Shown one piece after another: positions 1 through 6,171 of a stretch of DNA of 34,694 bases (the stretch's first letter is position 1; each line of letters starts with the position of its first letter). This stretch comes from G020354085 sp964629975. Its GTDB lineage: Bacteria; Pseudomonadota; Gammaproteobacteria; Acidiferrobacterales; Sulfurifustaceae. The stretch spans positions 1 through 34,694 of the forward strand of contig CAZVUN010000019.1 in NCBI GenBank assembly GCA_964629975.1, given 5' to 3'. The translations under genes were made by a program, and so were the position numbers. The notes below the pieces were generated by a model. That model was not told the origin of the DNA and did no database searches. It saw nothing but the letters and a program-made list of their open reading frames with translations.

Positions 1-61
1 GAACCTAGATTGACGGAGTCAGAGTCCGCTGTCCTGCCGTTAGACGATCCCCCAGAAATTC

Positions 62-85
62 AGAGCAAAGATACAAGAGAAAAGA
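62..85 (+). repeat. Left imperfect inverted repeat of the four-helix-bundle cassette
   Basis: These 24 bases are the reverse complement of 476-499 at 22 of 24 positions; the two mismatches are at 72 and 74. The repeat is purine-rich (AGAGCAAAGA, then AAGAGAAAAGA). A further CCAGA at 52-56 matches TCTGG at 504-508 after a 4-5 base unmatched gap, so the inverted repeat may be about 33 bases long. It lies just beyond the end of the broken four-helix-bundle frame. Confidence 0.75.
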
Positions 86-99
86 GAAAAGTAAACGGG

Positions 100-462
100 T
101 CAACCTTCGGAGGCAACGCGCGAATCGATCTTCTGGATAAGACCTTGGATCATGCGTGCCAGCTCCGTCGCCTCGGCGATAAAATTCATCGCGTTGGTCT
201 TTTCGAGAAAGCCAGCTTCGACGCCGATCTAGAGCTGCGTGCGTAGCTCTCCGCACGATCCTTTAGCGATCTTCAAGAACCGGACGAACTCTCTGGACGA
301 GTTGCGTTCGTAACCCTCGGCGATATTGGAGGGCACGGACAACGCGGATCGGGTGACCTGATCACGATAGCCGTAAGCCCGGCAGGACTCCAACGATCTG
401 TACAGCTCGGCGCAAAGACGGCAGCTCCTCTTCCATACGTCCAGCTGCTCGAAAGCCTCCAT
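100..462 (-). pseudogene. Four-helix bundle protein (S23 rRNA intervening-sequence / IVP family), interrupted by one amber codon
   Basis: Reading from the ATG at 462, the first 77 codons give a typical N-terminal half of the S23/IVP four-helix-bundle family (WKRSCRLCAELYR, then SALSVPSNIAEGYER, then GSCGELRTQL). A TAG at 231-229 then ends the frame. The same frame continues without shift for 42 more codons (IGVEAGFLEK, then ARMIQGLIQKI) to a TGA at 102-100, and these look like the missing C-terminal helices. Counting the amber position gives 120 residues, the usual family length, and family members commonly have Tyr at the stop position, so one base change explains the break. These proteins were first seen encoded in 23S rRNA insertions; the function of free-standing copies is unclear. 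It could instead be a functional truncated product or be read by amber suppression. Confidence 0.8.
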
Positions 463-475
463 GCTCCGGCGACGA

Positions 476-499
476 TCTTTTCTCTTTTTTCTTTGCTCT
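476..499 (-). repeat. Right imperfect inverted repeat of the four-helix-bundle cassette
   Basis: This is the partner of 62-85 (22 of 24 complementary matches). It sits immediately upstream of the four-helix-bundle start codon and 17 bases beyond the rpsI stop. Together the two arms enclose about 440 bp holding one small gene and nothing else. This resembles a non-autonomous insertion cassette, although no transposase or target duplication is visible. Confidence 0.75.
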
Positions 500-516
500 T
501 TTCTCTGGCCCGAGCT

Positions 517-909
517 TTAACGCTTAGAGTATTGGGGTCTTTTCCGGGCCTTGTGCAGGCCGTACTTCTTGCGCTCCACGGCGCGCGCGTCGCGCGTGAC
601 GAACCCGGCGCGGCGCAAGGTCTTGCGCATGGCTTCGTCGTACTTGAGCAGGGCACGGGTGATGCCGTGGCGGATCGCACCGGCCTGCCCGCTGGGCCCG
701 CCGCCGGCAACGTTCACCAGCACATCGAACTTGTCTTCCATTTCGATGGCGGCGAACGGCTGGCGCACGATCATGCGCGAGGTCTCGCGCCCGAAGTACT
801 CATCGAGCGTACGATTGTTGATGACGATATTGCCCTTGCCGGGCTTCAGGTGAACACGGGCGGTCGAAGACTTGCGCCGGCCGGTCCCGTAGTAGCTCTG
901 TGCCGCCAT
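517..909 (-). CDS. rpsI: 30S ribosomal protein S9
   Basis: Small-subunit protein S9, whose basic C-terminal tail reaches the P-site tRNA anticodon region. The 130-residue product begins MAAQSYYGTGRRKSSTARV and ends in the conserved KKYGLHKARKRPQYSKR tail, including the terminal SKR. The length equals that of E. coli S9. The reading frame stays open upstream into rplM, but the ATG at 909 is preceded by AGAGGA about 10 bases away and gives the family N-terminus. It lies 19 bp after rplM and is expected to be cotranscribed with it. Confidence 0.98.
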   Translation of the reverse strand: MAAQSYYGTGRRKSSTARVHLKPGKGNIVINNRTLDEYFGRETSRMIVRQPFAAIEMEDKFDVLVNVAGGGPSGQAGAIRHGITRALLKYDEAMRKTLRRAGFVTRDARAVERKKYGLHKARKRPQYSKR

Positions 910-928
910 GGAATTGCGATCCTCTTGA

Positions 929-1357
929 TCAGACTTCGAGTGACTTCGGGTTCTGCGCGGTGTGCTTGTGCTCTGCCCCGCCATACACCTTGAGCTTGCG
1001 CAACATCGCGCGCCCGAGGGGCGTCTTCGGCAGCATGCCGCGCACCGCCTCTTCGATGATGCGCTGCGGCCTGCGGGCACGCAGCTCGTTGACGCTCGCC
1101 ACCTTCAGGCCGCTCTGATAGCCGGAGTAGCGATAATACTTCTTGTCCGTCGCCTTCTTGCCGGTGACCTGCACCTTGTCGGCATTGATCACGACGATAT
1201 AGTCGCCGGTGTCGACATGCGGGGTGAATTCGGGCTTGTGCTTGCCGCGCAGGCGCCGCGCGAGCTCGGTGGCCAGACGACCCAGCACCTTGCCGGAGGC
1301 ATCAACTACGTACCAATCGCGTTTGACGCTCTCGGCCTTAGCGGAAAAGGTTTTCAT
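929..1357 (-). CDS. rplM: 50S ribosomal protein L13
   Basis: Large-subunit assembly protein L13, 142 residues as in E. coli, beginning MKTFSAKAESVKRDWYVVDA and including LGRLATELARRLRGKHKPEF and the TPLGRAMLRKLKVYGG block near the C-terminus. The open frame extends further upstream, but the ATG at 1357 matches the family start and lies about 30 bases downstream of a candidate -10 element at 1400-1395. It is the first gene of the rplM-rpsI operon. No L13 leader structure was recognised. Confidence 0.98.
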   Translation of the reverse strand: MKTFSAKAESVKRDWYVVDASGKVLGRLATELARRLRGKHKPEFTPHVDTGDYIVVINADKVQVTGKKATDKKYYRYSGYQSGLKVASVNELRARRPQRIIEEAVRGMLPKTPLGRAMLRKLKVYGGAEHKHTAQNPKSLEV

Positions 1358-1394
1358 CGCGCAATCTCGAACAAGACACGGGAAAAGGCCGCGA

Positions 1395-1423
1395 ATAGTA
1401 CAGAAGCACCCGGTACTTAACAA
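1395..1423 (-). promoter_or_regulatory. Candidate sigma-70 promoter of rplM-rpsI
   Basis: On the minus strand, TTGTTA at 1423-1418 and TACTAT at 1400-1395 are separated by exactly 17 bp, each matching 4 of 6 consensus positions. Transcription would start near 1388, giving a leader of about 30 nt before the rplM ATG at 1357. Confidence 0.5.
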
Positions 1424-1527
1424 GGGTTTGCGAAGGCAAGCACCGGCTGCGCCCGCGTCGCAAGAACCGCGATAGCGGGCACCCTTCCCGGGAACTTGCC
1501 TGGCCGAGCGACTTTGCCGGCGCGGGC

Positions 1528-1556
1528 AAAAAAAAGGCGTGGCTGAGAGCCACGCC
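1528..1556 (-). terminator. Rho-independent terminator
   Basis: The minus strand reads GGCGTGGCT-CTC-AGCCACGCC, a perfect 9-bp stem with a 3-nt loop, followed directly by eight T residues (plus-strand A run at 1528-1535). The T run follows only in the minus orientation. It lies 458 bp after the ferredoxin stop and about 105 bp before the rplM promoter, so it ends a transcript that begins in the gap. Confidence 0.85.
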
Positions 1557-1689
1557 CGAACCACCACTAGGAGGATGGAGGAGCCGATACGGCTGACGCA
1601 TCGCGCCAGCTAGAAAATCGTACCTACAGCAACTAAGAGCAAAGACCGGGCCAAAAGTTCAATACAGGTCCAAACCGCTCCCGTCACAT
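1528..1689 (-). ncRNA. Putative small RNA, about 160 nt, unrecognised family
   Basis: A consensus-like promoter (TTGACA at 1723-1718, 16 bp, GATAAT at 1701-1696) points to a start near 1689, and a strong intrinsic terminator ends at 1528. No convincing open frame lies between. The segment is visibly richer in A and T than the surrounding genes. Before the terminator there is a small hairpin (AGCCG-TAT-CGGCT) followed by a C/U-rich, probably unpaired stretch containing CUCCUCC and CCUCCU, which could pair with Shine-Dalgarno sequences as C-rich sRNA loops do. I do not recognise 6S, tmRNA, RNase P or SRP RNA in it. The independent promoter and terminator are seen directly; that it is a regulatory RNA is inferred. 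Confidence 0.6.
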
Positions 1690-1695
1690 ATAAGC

Positions 1696-1723
1696 ATTAT
1701 CTAATATTCTTAGCTGCTGTCAA
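1696..1723 (-). promoter_or_regulatory. Strong sigma-70 promoter of the putative sRNA
   Basis: A perfect -35 TTGACA (1723-1718) is followed after 16 bp by GATAAT (1701-1696), which matches 5 of 6 consensus positions. It is the best promoter match I found in the window, and no coding region follows it. Confidence 0.65.
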
Positions 1724-2014
1724 TGCCAGGCCCGGACTAAATTCAAGATCCCATGCCACACACGCCAAATCTACTGATCGCTCAGTTAGTTACATGATCA
1801 TAATCGAGGCGGCCCAAAGGGCGCTTGTCACCACGAATCAGTGAGGCGCGGCGCAAACTCGCGATACGCAAGGTGGGCAGGTTCGCAGGCGCCAAGCCCC
1901 TTGCAGACAGGCGCCTGACGTCTCGCGTCAGTAAGCTGACTCTGGATTGCGGCGCGCGCCTGTCACGGCGGAGCAGCCCGAAGGACGCAAAGGGATGCCG
2001 TGGCGGCGTCCGCG
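1724..2014. other. Non-coding gap upstream of the putative sRNA
   Basis: No supportable gene is seen here. The right part returns to high GC. It holds a small inverted repeat CTGACG-TCTCG-CGTCAG at 1915-1931 and two GGCGCC palindromes about 16 bases apart near 1889-1915. Neither has a T run, and no tRNA-like T-arm was found. The candidate ORFs across it have no recognisable content. Confidence 0.5.
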
Positions 2015-2323
2015 TCAGATCTGCAGGCGTTTCACGACACGTCCGTGTTGCAGGTGCTCGCGAATGATCTCATCGATGTCTTCGCGATCGACGTAGGTGT
2101 ACCAGGTGCCCTCTGGGTAGACGACGATGCACGGCCCCTCCTCGCAGCGATCCAGGCAGCCGGCATTGTTGACGCGCACGCCACCCTTGCCGGCAAGCCC
2201 GAGCGCCTTGACGCGCTCCTTGGCGTAGTCGCGCACTGCCTGGGCGTCGTGGCTCGCGCAGCACGGGCGGCCGTCCTCGCGCAGGTTGGTGCAGAAGAAC
2301 ACGTGGTAGCGGTAGTAACTCAT
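2015..2323 (-). CDS. Thioredoxin-like [2Fe-2S] ferredoxin
   Basis: Small electron carrier of the thioredoxin-fold [2Fe-2S] ferredoxin group. From the ATG at 2323 it is 102 residues, beginning MSYYRYHVFFCTN. The four likely cluster cysteines come from the FFCTN and GRPCC segments and from CLDRCEEGPC, followed by VYPEGTWYTYVDREDIDEI, the typical C-terminal block. An in-frame ATG at 2347 would add eight residues; I prefer 2323 because family members normally begin at MSYYR. It is divergent from the Fe-S protein at 2432, with about 110 bp between start codons. A GATAAT at 2378-2373 on the minus strand could be its -10 element. The redox partner is unknown. Confidence 0.88.
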   Translation of the reverse strand: MSYYRYHVFFCTNLREDGRPCCASHDAQAVRDYAKERVKALGLAGKGGVRVNNAGCLDRCEEGPCIVVYPEGTWYTYVDREDIDEIIREHLQHGRVVKRLQI

Positions 2324-2431
2324 GTGCACACAGAGGTTGTCACTCATGCCGCAGCGCGTATATAAGGCGCCATTATCCTGGAAAGCCGCGTAGCGCAACA
2401 GCCGTGCGCTCCCCCAGACGGTCAACCACAC

Positions 2432-3676
2432 TTGCTCCCCGATACTTCCACAATCGTCGCGGAAACAAACAAGTGCGTGGCATGCGGCTTGTGCCTGCCG
2501 CACTGCCCGACGTACCGGAAAACCGGTGACGAGAATGAGTCGCCGCGCGGGCGCATCGCGCTGATGCGCGCCCAGGCACTGGGACAGCTGCCGCATTCCG
2601 CCAGGCTGCAGGCGCATCTCGATCACTGCCTGAGCTGTCGTGCCTGCGAGCGTGTTTGCCCTTCGCAGGTCCATTACGGCGATCTGCGCGATGCGGTCTA
2701 TGCGCGCGCCTGGCCGCGCGTGCGCCAGCGGCCTCTCGTGCGGCTGCTGCTGGGCGCCGTCGCCTCGCCGCGCGCGTTGCGCCGCCTCGGCGCGTGGCTG
2801 CACTGGTTGTCGAGGAGCCGGCTGGGGACAGTGCTGGCAACGATCCCGGGCCTTCGACACGCGGGCGTTGCGCGGCTGCTGGCGCAGCTGCCCGCGCCGC
2901 TCCCGCAACCCGTTGCCTGGGCACCACTCTATCCGGCCGCGGACAGGCGCGGTGCCGTGACACTGTTCCTCGGCTGCGTCGCGCGCTCGCTCGACGACAC
3001 GTCGCTGCGCGCGGCGGTTCGCGTGCTCACTACGCTCGGCTACGACGTGCACGTCCCGGCGGAGCAGGGCTGCTGCGGTGCACTGCACCAACACGCTGGC
3101 GACCAGGACACGGCGGGGGGATTGCGTGCATACAACATCGAGGCCTTCGCCCGGCACGCGTCGCACCCGATCATCGTGCTCGCCACTGGCTGCGCGGCGA
3201 CATTGCGCGAGTACGGCCGGCATGCGGGCACGGTGCCTGCCGAGCAGTTCGCGGCGCGCGTCACGGACATCAACACCTTCCTGGCGCGCATCGCGTGGCC
3301 GCCGCAGGTGCGATTGGCGCCCTTGCCGGCACGCATTGCGGTGCACGACCCGTGCAGCCTCGTGCACGTGCTGCGCGAGGAGGCGAGTGTCTACCAGCTG
3401 CTCGCGCGCCTGCCTGCGGCCGAGGTAGTGGCCTTACCCGACAATCGCCTCTGCTGCGGCGCGGCGGGCAGCTATTTTCTCACCCAGCCGACGATGGCCG
3501 AGGCGCTGCGCGCCGACAAGCTCGCCGCCATTCGCGCGCTTGCGCCCGACGTGCTCGTGACCAGCAACCTCGGCTGCGCCCGCCACCTGGCCGCGGGCCT
3601 CGGTGGCGGGCGTGCCGGCCTGGAAATCCTGCACCCCGTCACCCTCCTCGCCCGTCAGCTGCTGCGCGATTGCTGA
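2432..3676 (+). CDS. GlcF/HdrD-like (Fe-S)-binding oxidoreductase subunit
   Basis: A 414-residue two-cluster ferredoxin plus CCG-domain protein of the GlcF family (glycolate oxidase iron-sulfur subunit). The N-terminus has two [4Fe-4S] motifs, CVACGLCLPHCP (Cys 15, 18, 21, 25) and CLSCRACERVCP (Cys 66, 69, 72, 76). Two cysteine-rich CCG domains follow, with QGCCGALHQH in the first and HDPCSLVH plus NRLCCGAAGSYF in the second. The start is a TTG; no ATG or GTG lies closer to the first cluster, and homologues begin about this far from it. GlcD and GlcE, the usual flavoprotein partners, are not adjacent, so the substrate (glycolate, lactate or other) is open. It probably shares a transcript with coq7, 41 bp downstream. 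Confidence 0.82.
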   Translation: MLPDTSTIVAETNKCVACGLCLPHCPTYRKTGDENESPRGRIALMRAQALGQLPHSARLQAHLDHCLSCRACERVCPSQVHYGDLRDAVYARAWPRVRQRPLVRLLLGAVASPRALRRLGAWLHWLSRSRLGTVLATIPGLRHAGVARLLAQLPAPLPQPVAWAPLYPAADRRGAVTLFLGCVARSLDDTSLRAAVRVLTTLGYDVHVPAEQGCCGALHQHAGDQDTAGGLRAYNIEAFARHASHPIIVLATGCAATLREYGRHAGTVPAEQFAARVTDINTFLARIAWPPQVRLAPLPARIAVHDPCSLVHVLREEASVYQLLARLPAAEVVALPDNRLCCGAAGSYFLTQPTMAEALRADKLAAIRALAPDVLVTSNLGCARHLAAGLGGGRAGLEILHPVTLLARQLLRDC

Positions 3677-3717
3677 TCCTTGCGCACGCCGCGCGCCGGC
3701 GGTAAGGTCTTGCGGCC

Positions 3718-4362
3718 ATGGTCACGCGTTCCTACAGCCTGATCGATCGCTTCCTCGGCGGCCTCGACCAGGCGCTGCGCACCGTGCTTGGTCCGCCGCC
3801 ACACGCGCAGCGTGCCAACCCCGCGACCGCCAAACCCGAACACGAGCTCAATGCCGAAGAGCGCGCCCATGTCGGCGGCCTCATGCGCATCAACCATACG
3901 GGCGAGGTATGCGCGCAGGCCCTGTACCAGGGCCAGGCGCTCACCGCCCGCCTGCCCAACGTGCGCGAGAAGATGGAGCAGGCGGCCGAGGAGGAAAACG
4001 ACCACCTCGCCTGGACCGCCGAGCGCATCCGCGAGATGGGCACGCACACCAGCTATCTCAATCCGTTGTGGTATGCCGGATCCTTTGCCATTGGCGCGCT
4101 GGCCGGGGCCATCGGGGACAAATGGAGTCTCGGCTTCGTCGCGGAGACCGAGCGTCAGGTGGTTGCCCACCTCACGGGACACCTTGAGCGGCTGCCGGCA
4201 CAGGACGAAAAGAGCCGCGCGATCCTCGAGCAGATGAAGGAAGACGAGGCACACCACGCGACCGTGGCGATCGAGGCCGGCGCCGCCGAACTGCCACCGC
4301 CGGTCAAGGACCTGATGCGGCTCAGCGCCAAGATCATGACCACGGTGGTCTATCGCCTCTGA
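3718..4362 (+). CDS. coq7: Demethoxyubiquinone hydroxylase (Coq7 family)
   Basis: Membrane-associated di-iron monooxygenase that hydroxylates demethoxyubiquinone in the penultimate step of ubiquinone biosynthesis. The 214-residue product carries all expected carboxylate-bridged di-iron ligands at family spacing: Glu63 (HTGEV), Glu93 and His96 (EENDHL), Glu145 (ETERQ), Glu177 and His180 (EDEAHH). A hydrophobic stretch at about 114-132 fits the membrane-contact helices. The ATG at 3718 follows a GGTAAGG ribosome-binding site. Use of Coq7 rather than the flavin enzyme UbiF implies aerobic ubiquinone synthesis in at least some conditions. Confidence 0.95.
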   Translation: MVTRSYSLIDRFLGGLDQALRTVLGPPPHAQRANPATAKPEHELNAEERAHVGGLMRINHTGEVCAQALYQGQALTARLPNVREKMEQAAEEENDHLAWTAERIREMGTHTSYLNPLWYAGSFAIGALAGAIGDKWSLGFVAETERQVVAHLTGHLERLPAQDEKSRAILEQMKEDEAHHATVAIEAGAAELPPPVKDLMRLSAKIMTTVVYRL

Positions 4363-4387
4363 GGCGGCGCCCGGTGGCCGCGCGCGC

Positions 4388-4993
4388 CTACGCGCGGGCA
4401 GCGAGGCGCCGGCGCGCGGCCGCCACCATCCGCGCCACAAAATGCACGAGCGCGTACAGCACAAGCGCTGCATCAAGCAGGTAATCCCACAGGTTGTCTG
4501 ACTCGAGCACGCCGAGCAGATAGCCGGCGACCGCCAGCACGATACAGCCAACCAGCAGACGCGCGCGCGCGTACCACGCCACGAGCGCGACAACGAGCAG
4601 CGCGCCTGCAAACGCTTCTGACCCATAGCCCAGCGCGTACGGGTCGAATGAACCCAGGCCGAGCGCCAGGGGATAGAGCCCGGCACCCGCCAGCAGCGCC
4701 GCGGCCAAGACCCTGCGGACCTCGGGTGCGGCCACGATGTGCTGCCCGCGCACATAGCCGCCGAGCGCAAGTGTCAGCAACACCATGCTGGTAATGCTCA
4801 AGTCGCCGCTTACGCCGCGCACATGACCGGCGGCACTGAGACCGCCGATCGGCCACAGCAGCGCGAGCGCCAATCCGGCGACCAGCGCCAGGCGCGTACG
4901 CATGGTCAACCGCCACCGCCGCGCCGACCAGGCCAAGAGCACCAGCACGCCAAGCACGACCCCGGCAAGACCGGTCACGGACGGCAGCGGCAT
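4388..4993 (-). CDS. Multi-pass inner-membrane protein of unknown function
   Basis: Not recognised as a named family. From the ATG at 4993 it is 201 residues with about six hydrophobic segments, a short arginine-rich cytoplasmic tail (AAARRRLAARA) and almost no soluble domain. I chose ATG 4993 rather than the upstream ATG at 5014 because it overlaps the stop of the preceding gene as TGATG, a translational-coupling arrangement. It is the last gene of a three-gene minus-strand operon after the sulfatase-like and sialidase-like genes, so a role with them at the envelope is likely, but nothing in its sequence says what it does. Confidence 0.7.
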   Translation of the reverse strand: MPLPSVTGLAGVVLGVLVLLAWSARRWRLTMRTRLALVAGLALALLWPIGGLSAAGHVRGVSGDLSITSMVLLTLALGGYVRGQHIVAAPEVRRVLAAALLAGAGLYPLALGLGSFDPYALGYGSEAFAGALLVVALVAWYARARLLVGCIVLAVAGYLLGVLESDNLWDYLLDAALVLYALVHFVARMVAAARRRLAARA

Positions 4994-6171
4994 CACAACC
5001 GGGCCTCCAACCATGACAAATTGAAGCGCACGTGCTTGACCACCGCCTTGTTGGCGGTGTAGACGAGATGAAAGTCGCCATTGCGCGCGCGCAGCAGGCG
5101 CGGATAAGAGAACTCCTCGGTCTGCCCCCCGGCGGCCGGCGCGGCGTATTCAACACGATGAATCACGCGCCAGCTGCGCCCCTCGTCGCGCGAATGCGCG
5201 AGGGACAGATCGTTGCGATTGCTGTCGGTATTGTTGAACGCGAGCAGCAGGTTGCCGTCGGCGAGCCGCAGCACATCGACCGCGGCATTGGGGTTGGGCA
5301 GCGTGGTTTTCACCGGCGCGCTCCAGTGCGCGCCGGCATCGGCGGTCTCGAAGCGCAGCAGTCGCGGCGGCGGCGCGCCGGCATAGCGCATGAAACCGAC
5401 CGCACGCGCCGTATCGCTCGGCGCGATCACGGGTTGCAGCGAGTGCCGTCCCCAGGACAGACGCGTCTTGGCGCGCACGCTCCCATCGGCATCGATGCGC
5501 AGCAGCTCGCCGAACTTGCCGACGAACTCGTGGTACACCGGCACGCCGAGACTCCCGTCGGCATAGTGCAGCGGTGCGCCCTTGACCAGGGTGCTGAAAT
5601 TCAGGAACGGCGAAGTCACGAGCCGCCGCGCACGGCCCCAAGTGCGACCGTCATCCTCCGACAGCAGGTAGTTGACCGCGCTGCCCGACCAGCCGCCAAC
5701 GGTCACGCTCACGAAGAACAACCACAACCGGCCGTGCGCGTCGCGCGTCACGGCCGGGTTGCCGAGCTTGCGCACGAGCCGCTGCAGGTCCTGTTGCACC
5801 CCGGGTGCCGTCACGATCACGCTCGCGCCGCTCCAGACGCCAGGCGCGGGCGCATACACGGCGGTGTAGAGCGCCGCGTCGGTGGCGCCCTCGCGACTGC
5901 CGCCGAACCAGAAGGCGCGTAGCGATCCGTCCGAAAGCTCCACGAGGGTGGCCGCATGCGCAAAGGGCGTGATGCCGCGCGCCAGCACCTGCGCCCGATA
6001 GTCGGGCGCGGCACGGGGTGGCGGCGCAACACGATCGGGCACGGCAAATGCGGGCGGTGGTGCGCGGCGCGCGAGCTGCACGTAGAGCGCGGCAAACACC
6101 ACGAGGATCGCCACGAGCAGCGCGATCCCGGCGCGATCCAATTGCGGGCGGCGATCGGGGCGCGGACTCAC
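4993..6171 (-). CDS. Sialidase-like (BNR/Asp-box) membrane-anchored beta-propeller protein
   Basis: A 392-residue protein with an N-terminal signal-anchor helix at about 14-34, then a periplasmic propeller of the sialidase/BNR_2 type. Asp-box-like motifs SEDDGRTW (171-178) and SRDEGRSW near 325 are clear, and RAFWFGGSREGATDAALYT (about 85-103) matches the family signature. The start is GTG at 6171, which overlaps the upstream sulfatase stop as GTGA, so the two genes are translationally coupled. Annotated relatives are called exo-alpha-sialidases, but the canonical bacterial RIP motif is not evident, so true sialidase activity is doubtful. Its operon partner suggests action on an envelope or extracellular glycan. 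Confidence 0.8.
   Translation of the reverse strand: MSPRPDRRPQLDRAGIALLVAILVVFAALYVQLARRAPPPAFAVPDRVAPPPRAAPDYRAQVLARGITPFAHAATLVELSDGSLRAFWFGGSREGATDAALYTAVYAPAPGVWSGASVIVTAPGVQQDLQRLVRKLGNPAVTRDAHGRLWLFFVSVTVGGWSGSAVNYLLSEDDGRTWGRARRLVTSPFLNFSTLVKGAPLHYADGSLGVPVYHEFVGKFGELLRIDADGSVRAKTRLSWGRHSLQPVIAPSDTARAVGFMRYAGAPPPRLLRFETADAGAHWSAPVKTTLPNPNAAVDVLRLADGNLLLAFNNTDSNRNDLSLAHSRDEGRSWRVIHRVEYAAPAAGGQTEEFSYPRLLRARNGDFHLVYTANKAVVKHVRFNLSWLEARL

Noticed and set aside
1528..1689. 6S RNA as identity of the putative sRNA
   Set aside because: No long closing stem with a central bubble, and no resemblance to the 6S sequence I know; the genomic neighbours differ too.
2324..3367. 450-codon minus-strand frame containing the ferredoxin
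   Set aside because: Only the last 102 codons are a recognisable protein; the rest is antisense to the GlcF-like gene.
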